A stretch of 64,000 bases of DNA from Flectonema sp. DT1601 (Eukaryota; Euglenozoa; Diplonemea; Diplonemida; Diplonemidae): positions 891,501 through 955,500 of the forward strand of contig OZ025785.1 in NCBI GenBank assembly GCA_964019425.1, given 5' to 3'. The position numbers and the translations under genes are program-made. Positions 11,271 to 21,177 of the stretch are shown piece by piece. The first letter of the stretch is position 1. Each line of letters starts with the position of its first letter. Below the pieces are notes generated by a model. The model worked only from the letters and a program-made list of their open reading frames with translations, was not told the origin of the DNA and ran no database searches.

Positions 11271-13764
11271 GACAATTGGGAGGGTATAGGGTATAGGGTT
11301 CTATTTTCTTTTCATTCTTTTTTTTTTTTTCTCTTCTTCAGTTTCTCACCGCCAGCCCTTTAAACTTTCTTTTCTTAAAAGAAGGGGGATAGGAAAAAGC
11401 AAGAGAGGGAAAAAGGGAAACGGCACACAGACTCATACAGGTTATGGAAATACTTCCCCTTTTTCTTTTTCTCTTGATGGGTGGGATGGGTTCAGCAAGC
11501 GATTCTCAGATCACTACCTCAGCTTCCCTGACTCAGATTCCTCCTTGAAAAAAGTGTTTTGACGGCGCAGTAACGACTGTTGCCAGTGACATCTTTCTTG
11601 TTAGAATTCCAGAGTACTATTAATTCAGAAGACCTACTAAATGACTGGCTGTGATCTCATGCTTAACTGTCTCGTACAGATCTTGCTGGACGCCATTTTA
11701 ACGTTAAAACAAAAATAATGAGGAAGGATGGGAAAAACAAAACGCAACAGATACTAAAAGAAATTGTGGAAGAAGGGGGGAGTTTAAAAAAAAAAGAAAA
11801 AACGATAGCTGGGGAGAAGATGTACAACAGAAAACCGAGCCTGTCAGTTAGCTGCATAGCTCTACGTAAGTCTGGCTGTCTGGACCTTATCTAACTTTAT
11901 AGTAAAGCAATACGATGTGACATACTTTACGAAAATCCACCAGCACGGTAGTAAAAAAGCCAACCACGTGAAGGGAGAAGGGAATTGTGTTGCTTTTTTT
12001 TTTTTTTTTTTTCATTCTTTCTTTGACTAAAATCGATTAATTCCGAGTTGACTCATGAGAAGCACCTTACGTAAAGTAAAAGATACATGATCTGAATATA
12101 CCCCCGTTGGGGAATTTTTTTTTTTGTTTTTTTTGTTTTTTGGTGCAACTCCTAAACGCAGAAACCTTCTCAGAAAGAGACGGGGGGTGAAAATAAAAAA
12201 AATTTAAAAAAAAAAAGAAGGAAGGGAAGGATATATCAAATTATTTTTTTTGTTTTTTTTTTTCGTTGAGATTTTTGTTGTTTCGATTATTTCCACTTCT
12301 TTCCTTCTTAAAATATAGTTCGCTCTCTCATAGAGGTGATATTGCTTAGACGGTACATAGCAACACGTGGAACCGCGAAGCCGCCAAATAGTTTCATTGT
12401 CGGGGCTGCGTGAACCAAGGGAGATGTACTGCCACAATCACAAAAAAACTCTCTGATTGGCACGAATAGGAACTCTTTATCCTCATCGTTTATTCTACAG
12501 AAAATAAAAAAAGAAATCAGGGAAGAGATACTATGTATTATGAAACAGTTGACTGCGGTGTCGCTAAGACTTTTACATTATTACTAATATCTCTAACTTA
12601 TTATCTGCGGACACGCAGTTTCAAATACAGTACCTGGTGGCTTCACCTATTAATTACCTACATTGTCAAAACATAAATAATTATTAATTTCAAAATAAAA
12701 AAAATGTTAGCTAAGAAGGGGGAGTCAAAAGAAGTAATTAGCGAATGTATGTCTGATTAGACTTTTCTTTTTTTTTTTTTTTTCCCCCCCCCCTTTTTTT
12801 AAAAAAAAATTAAAGTAGATTTACATCTTCAGAAGTACCGTAACTTTCAATACCCTGATCGATGGATAGCGAGCGAGTCTAACAGAATGCCGAGTATTAG
12901 TCAGGTAAACGAACCTGACAGCTCTTCGAGAGTCTCTAATACTGCGGTTAAAAGGTTGAACTTAATCATCATCCGGAGGATTGTTTTTATCTCTAACAAA
13001 TGGATACCTTTTCCAAAAGGAAAAAAAAAAAAAAAAAAAAAGAAATCGGAGGAAGAAGGGAAACAGAGATCAATCATTGTATACCAATAAGTTTTTATGA
13101 CCCGCTCTCCAAAAATGGATACAGGGAAAAAAAAATATTTGTCTTGTATGATTTTTCTTCAAACAAAAGAAAAAGTTCTCTGAACGTCACAAGTTCCTAT
13201 ATTATATCTCAAATCCGTTGGCGCTTTTTTTTTTTTTTTTTTTTTTTTGAAAAAAAAACACAAAAGATCCGGGCTGGCATAAAAAAAAAAAAAAAAAATG
13301 AAAATGACAAGCGAGAAGAGTTTCAAAAAAAGATGAATAAAAAAAAATTTAAAAAAAAAAAGAATAACAAATAAGTTATAATTCGTTCTTTATAAGGATG
13401 TGGTTATTTATATTATTATTTTTGGGTTTTTTTTTTTCCCTTGACAAGTTTTAAAAAAAATTACAAATCAAAAAGGAATATTTTAGTTTTTCAATAATTT
13501 TTTTATAAGTACAGAAGGCTCCGTACGGTCGAACTGATGACAAAATTGCCGCACGAACGTTTTCTTCTTCAATTTTTTTTTTTTTTTTTTTTTTTTTTAA
13601 ATATCGGAAGTTGAGCTGTGGTCAACGTACGAAGAACGTCGATGTAGAATCGAGACAAAAAAGTAAAGTACGTTAAGTATAAAGGAATTGACATCACAAG
13701 TTCTGTGCATATCTCAGTTTGCAATAGCTCTTTGAGAATTTTGTCAAGCTAAATTCAACATTTA

Positions 13765-13799
<35 letters not shown>

Positions 13800-14305
13800 T
13801 ACCAAACGTCCCCAAAGTAGAAGAGTAAGTGCGGAGAGCAAAATCATGCAACAAAGAGAGAAAGAAAAGAAATCCCTAATGGCATTTAAACAGACATGCA
13901 AAAGAATGAAAAAGATAGAGTGAAAGCAGGAAAAAGAATTGTTATAAAAGAACGAGAATCGCGCTTTCTAGCCAACAAAGCAAAAAAGCGAGAGCGAGAG
14001 GAATCCGAAAAAAAATATCACATAAAGCATAAATTTTGGCTCCACCAATAGAAATGATCTATCAATCATCGAAGCAACTTGTTATTAGTACACAGGGAGA
14101 GACAATAAATTGGTTTTACGAGGTATTAAGAAATAGTTGTGTATAAACTTATTACTGTTTGTTTTTTTATTACAACAACAAGAATAAAATAGTGCTACAA
14201 ATATTTCGCAGCTCTCGATTCGTCTACTCGCCTGCTTCGGTACTCTCTTCGTATATTGCATTACAGCAACATGAATGTGAATTACAGTATGTAATTTCAC
14301 TATAG
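8152..14305. other. 6-kb gene-free region dense in A and T homopolymers
   Basis: No open frame here resembles a protein. The frames that exist (60-125 codons) run through poly-A or poly-T and give poly-Lys or poly-Phe. Homopolymer runs of about 20-39 nt occur on both strands: A at 10474-10512 (39 nt), about 10748-10773, about 11236-11268 and about 13765-13795; T near 9458-9480, 9876-9892, 13226-13249 and 13573-13598. A short tatagggtatagggtt stretch lies near 11287. RNA genes may be hidden here, but I could not fold a tRNA or recognise an snRNA. Confidence 0.6.
10474..10512 (+). repeat. A39 homopolymer
   Basis: An uninterrupted run of 39 A residues, seen directly in the sequence. It is the longest homopolymer of the gene-free region and a likely slippage and assembly-uncertainty site. 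Confidence 0.95.
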
Positions 14306-14572
14306 CTAGATGTGTACTTCCGGATATTCAGCGCTCGCAGTAGCAGATTCACATTCGGTCTTTCCAACTTGGTCAGTCATTTCTTTATTGCTGTCTGTTT
14401 TTGTACCTTTAGTCGATTTCTTTAAATCCTCATTATCGACGTATCGGAGAGGTGACATTCCTCTGATCTTTGCTGTGCGTGATGCCTTTTTCCATTCCTG
14501 AATTAAGGTATATCCTAAAAATAGGAGCAACGCCGACCATCCAACGATCAGCATTTGAATGTTTTGTTCCAT
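14306..14572 (-). CDS. Small single-span membrane protein, 88 residues
   Basis: This single-exon frame has one N-terminal membrane segment (MLIVGWSALLLFLGYTLIQ, residues 7-25), then a basic patch (EWKKASRTAKIRG) and an acidic, Lys/Thr/Glu-rich tail ending PEVHI. Positive charges follow the span, predicting the tail on the cytosolic or matrix side. I do not recognise the family; a small organelle or ER membrane subunit is possible. The start is well supported: a pyrimidine tract TTTTATTTTCCTCCCTCACAG ends 16 nt before the ATG (AG at 14589-14590). It lies about 300 nt downstream of another small membrane gene. Confidence 0.7.
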   Translation of the reverse strand: MEQNIQMLIVGWSALLLFLGYTLIQEWKKASRTAKIRGMSPLRYVDNEDLKKSTKGTKTDSNKEMTDQVGKTECESATASAEYPEVHI

Positions 14573-14869
14573 GCCGATCTGATAGTTACTGTGAGGGAGG
14601 AAAATAAAATTAAAAAAGGGTAAGCGAGGTAACTGTCAAACATAAAAAAAAAAACTACTAAAACATCAAAGCAGTCCACTGAAGACTATGTCTCAGTGTG
14701 TTTACTGCCGCAATAGAATTCTACCCACGTCGAAGCGATCGTGGAAACAGAAGTCTCACCTTTGAGAATGATTTATTACCTCAGCAGGTTCAAATATCGA
14801 ATACGACATCAAATCGCAGAGAGTAGTCAGGACACAAGTTAAGAAACAATCAAATCCTGTTTTTATGAA

Positions 14870-15430
14870 CTACTTTGAGCCGTCAAGTCCAAGTTCTTGT
14901 TGTTTCTTTGTTGCAGCTGCAAGTTGCTCTTCTGTCGGTCCAGGAACATTCTTCCAACGCTCAGTTGTGAATGGAAATGGCAGAAACCATTGAGTGAGCC
15001 CATCTTCGTATACTTTTGATCTTCGGATTTCCCAACGTTTGTCATCAAAGTCTTGGGTTGCTTCTGCTAACATCTCTGGATTTGATTTCATCATTTCACG
15101 GTTTGTTAAAACTTCATTTCTTGTTAATATGTATCGTCTTCCAAACGTTACTATAAATAACACCGATAGGATCCACCCCCCGAGACGTAGTGGAGATAAA
15201 TCAGTCTGTTGTTTTTTTTATATTATGTTTTTTTTTTTTTTTTTTAAAATAATTTCAGAAAAAAGGGGAGGAAAAAAAAAAAGTTTAAAAAAATCAAATA
15301 CCGATTTAAAAAGGTTATATTTCGGTCGATCACTGTCTCTAATGTCATCGTTTCCCATCATTTGCCATCTTCTCGAGGTCATTGCCATCGGAAGTTTGCG
15401 AGTTATAGCTACCCTCGAAAGAACACGCAT
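14870..15430 (-). CDS. Single-span membrane protein, 154 residues, probably mitochondrial
   Basis: Two exons (15430-15302 and 15205-14870) are joined across a 96-nt intron (15301-15206; GTATTT...AACAACAG). The N-terminus MRVLSRVAITRKLPMAMTSR is rich in Arg/Ser/Thr with no acidic residues, resembling a mitochondrial presequence. Residues about 46-68 (LRLGGWILSVLFIVTFGRRY) form one membrane span flanked by Arg. The C-terminal half is charged and helical with a W-rich motif (DGLTQWFLPFPFTTERW). The architecture suits an accessory subunit of an inner-membrane respiratory complex, but I do not recognise a specific one. Without the intron the second exon would lack an ATG at the right place. A CTCTTCCCCTAACAG acceptor-like site lies upstream of the ATG. 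Confidence 0.7.
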
Positions 15431-15741
15431 GATATTAATGCCAAAAAAAAAAAGGGAGTTTTCTTCTGTTAGGGGAAGAGATTTATATTGACCACGTTTA
15501 CATTTACTACCTATTTGATTTTCTATCTCAATAAGGAAATATATAAAAAAAAAAGGTCATGTAAGCGCAATGTGACGGGCCATCCCCCCCAGCAAGCTCC
15601 CTGTTTAAAATAAATATTTGTTATCAGTCAGGTATTGTTTATTTTTAAGTAATCTAAGGGGGAAATAATTAACTTCAAAATATTCTATACTGTACTACAC
15701 CGAGGGAAGCACTAAGGAGAGCAACAGGCAGGTTAAAAAGG
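15431..15741. other. Intergenic region, nothing recognised
   Basis: About 310 nt between the MORN gene's stop and the next gene's start. It holds the acceptor-like tract of the small membrane gene near 15470 and short A-runs, with nothing else. Confidence 0.5.
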
Positions 15742-17862
15742 TTAGAAATGCTGCAAGGCAGTTTTATAGTTTCGCTCTTCTCGCATGATGCCGGCTTTGA
15801 CCATTGCAAGCTTCTTTTTGATTGCGAATGCCTGAGATTGGGTAGCAGTAGGAAGCTGAGACTCGAGATCGTCTTTCTCTGTGTTGAGGTATTGTAAAGC
15901 TTTCTTATAATCATCATCTGCAGCAGTACGTGTTCTCACTGATCCAATACGAGTAGCAGAAGCCTCAGGAAGTGCTGCAGGTTCTGATGGCTTAGGAAGC
16001 GGATGAGGATCTTCAGTAATGTACGCAGTCTCAGATGTTAGAGTTCCCTGAAAGTATTGTCGTAGAGTTGGTGGCTTTGATTCGTGAGGGAAATGATATT
16101 CACCCTCCCCATGAAGAACATCACACTCCCAAATACAACTAAGCCTTGACCCCTCAGGGTATTTCATAGTACCTGGTCCATTCTTTAATCCATTATCAAA
16201 CTCACCAGTAAAGATTTCACCATTTCTTGTAATCAGAACTCCATGTCCATGCCAACGATCATCGAGGTAGTTACCCTTGTAAGAAGTACCATCTTTGAGA
16301 CTCTCCTCTCCAAATCCGTTTCTCTTTCCTTCTAAGAAGGATCCTTGATAAGATGAACCATCACTAAATTCTAATCTTCCCTTATGATGATATTTTCCGT
16401 GTGAAAACCCCCCAGTGTAGGAATCACCATTTGTAAACTTTATCGTCCCAGCGCCGTCCTTTTCATTGTTTTGAAAACCACCCTGGTAGTGATACACGCC
16501 ATATTTAATTTCAATTCCATTACCTTGTTTTACTCCGTGAACCCAATTCCCTTCATAAGTATCACTAGTTTCTGCTGTGTACCACGTTCCCATACCATGG
16601 AATGAGCTGGATACGAAGCCGCCTTGGTAGTAATCTCCATTATCCATGTCTAATCTGCCTTGTCCTTGGTACTTTCCAGATATGAATTTACCTCTGTAGG
16701 TATGTTGTGGTCGCTGTGTGAATCCTTCTCCTTCGAAAAGTCCATTTAAAAATTCCCCTTCGTAGTAAAATTCCTTTTCAGGATCGATATATGTATACAT
16801 TCCCTTACCAGTAAGCTCACCATTTAACCAAGATCCGACATAAACGTTAGATTCAAATGTAGCTGTGCCTTGTCCATTTGGTGATCCCGCTTGAAATGAT
16901 CCCTCGTAGCTGAAAGTATTCGAAACAACTGAAAGTTCTCCAGTCAGCATGTCTGGGAGTTGGAAGTGGGCGTTAGTGTGAGTTAGGCTACCTTGACCTT
17001 CATACTTCGACTCCTTAAAGTATCCCTCATACCACCATACACCTTTTACATCCTCTAGTCTTCCCTTTCCTGATCTGTGTCCTTGATCAAACTGTCCAGT
17101 ATATAACCAGTCTGAGGTAGTCATGGAACCACTTCCATTCTTTTTATTATTTTTCCAGTCACCCGTATAAGTCCACTTCTGTGGTAGTTCTCCGGTACCG
17201 TGGCCTTCACGAATCCCAAGTTTCCAAGTTCCAGTGTAAGTTTCTTTCGTCGCAGACCATGTTATTGTACCGACACCATGAGGAGTGCAGTCGGCTGTGT
17301 CTCCAGAGTAGTTGTAGTCTGGGTGACTGACGGTACCTTTGCCGAATGCTTTTCCACGTTGGAATGGACCTCTGTAAATTAGATAAGTGACAGGAGCGTG
17401 GTTGATCATCTTTTTTAGTTCTCCAGATCCTTCCCATTTTGAACGAGACCAACTGCCGTTATAGATATCACCTGAGGTTAGGTAAGTTGCTGTTCCCGTA
17501 CCGCAGTATTGGTCTTCCTTAAAGTTGCCTTCGTAGTCGAGAACGCCTGGAATTGATTCTTTGCCTGATCCGGTTTTCTTATCATCAACCCAATCACCTG
17601 TGTATGTTCTACCAGTTTTATATTTGCATATTCCTTTGCCGTGTCGCTTGCCGTTGGACATGTCTCCTTCATACTCGTAGTCAACTTCTTTAAGAAGCCC
17701 CTTCCCACTCATTACGCCTTTTACCCATCGTCCGTTGTACTCACACTGTCCTTGATTCCAAGTGTATTTTCCTTTTCCGTGTTTCACTCCATTTTCAATC
17801 GCTTCACCAACGTAACGATCTCCGTTTGGATAATTCTTTGTAAAATCATAAGTTCCAAACAT
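15742..17862 (-). CDS. Giant MORN-repeat protein (706 residues)
   Basis: A single exon. From residue 1 to about 610 it is an almost unbroken chain of MORN repeats of about 23 residues, consensus YxGxWxxGxxxGxGxxxxxxG (for example YNGRWVKGVMSGKGLLK, YTGDWKNNKKNGSGSM, YEGNWVHGVKQGNGIE). I count roughly 25. MORN repeats form elongated beta-sheet rods that bind membranes or axonemal partners, and many long ones sit in flagella or cortical cytoskeleton. After a Pro-rich linker near residue 630 there is a short charged helix with DDDYKKALQYLNTEKDDLES, probably a coiled coil for dimerisation. An FL or PIP5K catalytic domain, found in some MORN proteins, is absent. The stop overlaps no other gene; the start follows an ACAG acceptor-like site by 14 nt. 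Confidence 0.9.
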   Translation of the reverse strand: MFGTYDFTKNYPNGDRYVGEAIENGVKHGKGKYTWNQGQCEYNGRWVKGVMSGKGLLKEVDYEYEGDMSNGKRHGKGICKYKTGRTYTGDWVDDKKTGSGKESIPGVLDYEGNFKEDQYCGTGTATYLTSGDIYNGSWSRSKWEGSGELKKMINHAPVTYLIYRGPFQRGKAFGKGTVSHPDYNYSGDTADCTPHGVGTITWSATKETYTGTWKLGIREGHGTGELPQKWTYTGDWKNNKKNGSGSMTTSDWLYTGQFDQGHRSGKGRLEDVKGVWWYEGYFKESKYEGQGSLTHTNAHFQLPDMLTGELSVVSNTFSYEGSFQAGSPNGQGTATFESNVYVGSWLNGELTGKGMYTYIDPEKEFYYEGEFLNGLFEGEGFTQRPQHTYRGKFISGKYQGQGRLDMDNGDYYQGGFVSSSFHGMGTWYTAETSDTYEGNWVHGVKQGNGIEIKYGVYHYQGGFQNNEKDGAGTIKFTNGDSYTGGFSHGKYHHKGRLEFSDGSSYQGSFLEGKRNGFGEESLKDGTSYKGNYLDDRWHGHGVLITRNGEIFTGEFDNGLKNGPGTMKYPEGSRLSCIWECDVLHGEGEYHFPHESKPPTLRQYFQGTLTSETAYITEDPHPLPKPSEPAALPEASATRIGSVRTRTAADDDYKKALQYLNTEKDDLESQLPTATQSQAFAIKKKLAMVKAGIMREERNYKTALQHF

Positions 17863-18115
17863 GTTTTAGTTAAGAACTGTTTTTATATAATTACAATGAA
17901 AAAAAGAAGAATCTTTATAAAATATAAAAAAGGAATTCCCTCTTCTGATCACCATCATCGACAGACATGTGTTGCTCTGATATAAAATATGATAACCAAA
18001 AAAAAGATGAATCCATTAAATTAGATACTACTTCAAGTATAAGGTTAGAAATGAAATATCTACTCGGAAACGATCCGTAGCTGTCTCTGACAAAGTATAT
18101 TTAGTACAATGAGAT

Positions 18116-18409
18116 TCATCCCATAGAAGGAGTTTTGCTAACAGATATCGTTATTTCTCTTTTTTCATAGTATGCGAGTAAATTTCTTAGCTGTTGGTTC
18201 AAGGGAGGAGTGAACATTTCTTTTCCCATATCTCTACCTCCGGGAACCAAAGCATAGTGCACTGGTGATTGCTGGTCTTCAGTTCGTAATGCTCCTACGT
18301 AAGTTCGCATTACATTCAACATTGTAGCTGTCTCAGGGAACTCCAATTTATCAATTTTTGGTAAACCCTGATTAGGTTCGAGGATCACTTGTACTTTTTT
18401 CGGTGGCAT
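18116..18409 (-). CDS. Ubiquitin-fold protein, ATG12-like candidate (97 residues)
   Basis: A single exon encodes 97 residues and ends in Gly. The order of features fits ATG12: a first strand KVQVILEP, a G-x-P step (QGLPKIDKLEF), a TMLNVMRTYVGAL helix, a central strand PVHYALV, then F-x-P-P (MFTPPLNQQLRNLLAYY) and a last strand REITISVSKTPSMG. ATG12 proteins read F-x-P...L...L-x-x-x-Y...Trp-Gly at the same places. The penultimate residue here is Met, where ATG12 has Trp. If correct, this is the modifier conjugated to ATG5 in autophagosome formation. I see the motifs; the assignment is inference, and UFM1 or another small ubiquitin-like protein is possible. The ATG abuts a run of 15 A residues. 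Confidence 0.4.
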   Translation of the reverse strand: MPPKKVQVILEPNQGLPKIDKLEFPETATMLNVMRTYVGALRTEDQQSPVHYALVPGGRDMGKEMFTPPLNQQLRNLLAYYEKREITISVSKTPSMG

Positions 18410-18462
18410 TTTTTTTTTTTTTAAGAGGAATTCTTAAAAACAAATATTAAAAAAAAAAAAAA

Positions 18463-18559
18463 GCGCAGGAGATAACATTTTGACATAATAAGTAAACGGG
18501 CTCTTAATCTGAAATAGTTTCTTCTCCGACTTCGTCGGTTCAAAAAAAAAAAAAAAAAA
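18463..18559 (+). repeat. Poly(A)-tailed dispersed repeat, copy 1 (5'-truncated)
   Basis: The copy starts at gcgcaggagataacat and runs through gggctcttaatctgaaat and agtttcttctccgac to a 5-bp hairpin ccgac-ttc-gtcgg, then about 17 A residues. It matches copy 2 (54087-54234) almost base for base over its last 60 nt. It lacks the first 50-60 nt seen in copies 2 and 3, as expected for 5' truncation during retroposition. Confidence 0.7.
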
Positions 18560-18740
18560 TGGTTTCATGGGCGGTTTTATATTGACTTTCTTTATAATTT
18601 TCATTCAAACCACTAGCAGTCACTAGCAGTGAAATCAACTCAAAAAAAAAGAGAAAAAAAACACAACACAAACACATACAGCTAATAAATAAGTGAAAAA
18701 TTAAATTAACACGACAGACAAAATCAAACGTCTTTGTACC

Positions 18741-18743
<3 letters not shown>

Positions 18744-18788
<45 letters not shown>
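18744..18788 (+). repeat. A45 homopolymer
   Basis: An uninterrupted run of 45 A residues, seen directly. It lies 3' of the small membrane gene on the minus strand, where it reads as T45. Confidence 0.95.
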
Positions 18789-18792
<4 letters not shown>

Positions 18793-18873
18793 ATTCAGAG
18801 AGCTAACGCTGAATAATCACAAGAACTAAACAGAATAACAAATATGTTCGTTTTTTTGATGAGGAGTTTCTCC

Positions 18874-19237
18874 CTATGCACCTCCACTAGCAAGTTTTTT
18901 ACTTGTTTTATCAACTGCAATGAATTGAGCAGGCCTGTATCTGAGAATTGGCTTTGTGTACACTCCTCTACCGCGAGTAATAACCGAATAACAAAGCGTT
19001 GCAAGAAAGAATAGAAAAGTGAGCGCACCCATAACGATACCGATAATGTGTACGGCAGGTAGACTGCGGTCTTCTCTGCTAGAGTCCTGTTTGATTAGAG
19101 AAATAATAAACTAAATCGATCCAACCACAGAACACGTAATTTCACATATGACATACCTCGAAAACAGTAACAACAAACTCATACATCCTCTTCTTGAGGT
19201 CATCGGTGTCCGAATATGTAGGTACTGGTGCAGCCAT
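18874..19237 (-). CDS. Small single-span membrane protein, 97 residues, spliced
   Basis: Two exons, 19237-19157 (27 codons) and 19086-18874, are separated by a 70-nt intron (19156-19087) that starts GTATGT and ends TCAAACAG. The product begins MAAPVPTYSDTDDLKKRMYE. It has one membrane span (HIIGIVMGALTFLFFLATLC, about residues 39-60) and a basic tail with RGRGVYTKPILRY, ending KLASGGA. No family is recognised. It was missed by simple frame scanning because the first exon is short. The pyrimidine-rich CTATCTTCAACTACAG closes about 15 nt before the ATG. It is the third small one-span membrane protein within 5 kb. Confidence 0.75.
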
Positions 19238-19395
19238 ATTTAGTCTTTTTCACTGTAGTTGAAGATAGGGTCGTGTGGAATAATCAAACGAAGAGCTTTA
19301 ATGACACTCTGCACACTGGTAAACATATAACTCAATTCTAAGAAAAAGTAAGAGCTTCACTGGAAAAAAAAAAGCTAGTAGAAGCTTTAGTTAAA

Positions 19396-19433
<38 letters not shown>

Positions 19434-19977
19434 CAGAACACCGAAGCAACAAAAGATTTCTTATGAGTGTATTCGTGACTTGAGAACTCAGAACCACGTG
19501 GTTAAAAAAAAAAAAAAAACCGACTCAAAGTTTGTGAACTACTGAATTAACCAACTTTGGTATTAAAAAAAAAAAAAAAAAAGTAAACTATCGGTAGGTT
19601 TAAAGAATAAGTCTCCTGTACCTCCATTATCGTTATCTTTTATTTACGTTGTCTTAATTATTTGTTACAACAAAACCAAAACAAAAAAAAAAAGAGAAAT
19701 ACATCTTCACATCTTCGTAGGCCATGAATGCTTTCACTGAGAGTTGCCTTTTTACCAGAAATAAATAAAAAAACCCCAAACAACGAAGAACGTAATGATA
19801 TGAAAGAGAAGAGAAATAATAATAATAAGTATAAGGGGAAAATTTTGTTTGTGCAAGAAACCGTGAACCGACTTAAACCGATAAAGCTAAAGGAGGTTTA
19901 CGTGTGCTGCCAACATTCTTTTTCGTTCTTACAATACTTGTTAAATGCAAAAAAAAAAAAGGGGGAAAATTGTCTCA
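19238..19977. other. Intergenic region with A-tracts
   Basis: About 740 nt between the LRR gene stop and the small membrane gene. It holds A-runs at 19397-19428 (32 nt), about 19504-19519 and about 19565-19582. No gene seen. Confidence 0.5.
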
Positions 19978-20961
19978 TCAGAGGTTCATGACGTTTTTTC
20001 TCTGATTCAATGAAGTTAATTTTCGAAACTGTTTTGCGTAGTCTCCGACTAGGTTAGGATTTCCCTTATAAAATAAGTATTTACCAACAGATGTTACACT
20101 GGGTAAACCGTTGAGATCAATAGTTGTTAATTGTTCACACACTCCTAAGAACGAATCCCCGATAGTTGTTAGTTTTGGAAGGTAAAGATTAGGCAGTCTG
20201 GTTAATGACGTGCAATCAAATAAGAACCCATCAGCAATCGACTTTAAGCTAACCAACGGTGATAAGTCTATTTCTTTCAAACCTGTACAGCCACTTAAAA
20301 AGTCACATCCAATTGATTCTAATTTTCCCAACCCTGAAAAGTCAAGCGCGTTAAGACACCTACACGATGCTAAAAATGAATTTCCAATTTTTTCAACATT
20401 CGTAAAAGCTGATAAATTAACATGAGTAAGGTAGTTGCTGTAGATGCAAAACCCGTTTCCAATTCTCTTGACGTTGTTAAAACCAGAGAACGTAACCATT
20501 TCTAGTTTGCACATAAGCAAGACTTCAGATGATATTTCCTCTACTTTGTCACCATACACAAAAGCAACACATGCTACGGTAGTGGGTAATGATGTTGAGT
20601 CAACTTCCAAAGAAGATAATCTGGTAAATGTCGTACTGTCGAGATGGCAATACCTCTCAGGATGTGTATGAAAGAAAGTCCACAACATGCTATGCTCTCT
20701 CTCTAAATCATTTTTCGAAAATACTATTTTATCTTTTGCGACTGCAATCAGTTCATCGTTACACTTAACTCCATGAGATGAAACTCGACTTCCTAAAGGA
20801 AGGATGTTGCCTTCGTAAGATAAGTCAATTTTTCCAACATCTACATTCCATTCGTTTGCAGAAGTCTGGATCAAGTCATCAACGAGAGTATTCGTGTTCA
20901 CATCAGTTATTAAATTTTGAAATGCCGTATCCGGAAACACGACATTTACCTCTATTGACAT
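19978..20961 (-). CDS. Ubiquitin-like/LRR_5 (BspA-type) protein, short paralogue
   Basis: A single exon of 327 residues. Residues 1-75 look like a ubiquitin-like beta-grasp domain: a strand-rich start (MSIEVNVVFPDTAF), a helix (TLVDDLIQTSANEWN), then IDLSYEGNILPLG, echoing the F-x-G-x-x-L of ubiquitin. Residues 150-310 are six or seven BspA-like leucine-rich repeats of about 23 residues, consensus L-x-x-I-G-x-x-F-L-x-x-C-x-x-L-x-x-I-D-L-S. It shares both parts with the larger gene at 32392-34806, so the two form a family. The repeat part is a binding surface; the partner is unknown. The short region between (Trp-Thr-Phe-Phe, His-rich) is not recognised. The TTTCTTCTTTTTAAAG site ends 19 nt before the ATG. 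Confidence 0.75.
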   Translation of the reverse strand: MSIEVNVVFPDTAFQNLITDVNTNTLVDDLIQTSANEWNVDVGKIDLSYEGNILPLGSRVSSHGVKCNDELIAVAKDKIVFSKNDLEREHSMLWTFFHTHPERYCHLDSTTFTRLSSLEVDSTSLPTTVACVAFVYGDKVEEISSEVLLMCKLEMVTFSGFNNVKRIGNGFCIYSNYLTHVNLSAFTNVEKIGNSFLASCRCLNALDFSGLGKLESIGCDFLSGCTGLKEIDLSPLVSLKSIADGFLFDCTSLTRLPNLYLPKLTTIGDSFLGVCEQLTTIDLNGLPSVTSVGKYLFYKGNPNLVGDYAKQFRKLTSLNQRKNVMNL

Positions 20962-21177
20962 GATGTTCTTTTTGTTAAAACTTTAAAAAGAAGAAACACA
21001 TAATGTGACATAAGAAGAATAAATAATAGCTGGCAAGCTCTAACCCAACTTCATAAGGATACGTGTAAGTAGAAACATATAAAAGACAAATGTCAATAAT
21101 ATTGTACTCTCTTGATAAGTACAACAGAGAACCAATCTCTTAATAATTAATTAAATAAAAACTATTTATTAAAAAGG

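Larger units (their letters stand above)
18410..18873. other. Intergenic region with a dispersed repeat copy and A45
   Basis: This interval contains poly(A)-tailed repeat copy 1 (18463-18559) and the longest homopolymer in the window (A45, 18744-18788). No coding frame is seen. Confidence 0.6.

Noticed and set aside
11287-11302. Telomere-like tatagggtatagggtt
   Set aside because: There are only two to three imperfect units inside chromosome-internal sequence; too short to be telomeric.
12887-13374. Plus-strand Lys-rich frames of 67 and 124 codons
   Set aside because: Poly-Lys from A-runs with no start context and no splice or acceptor signals.
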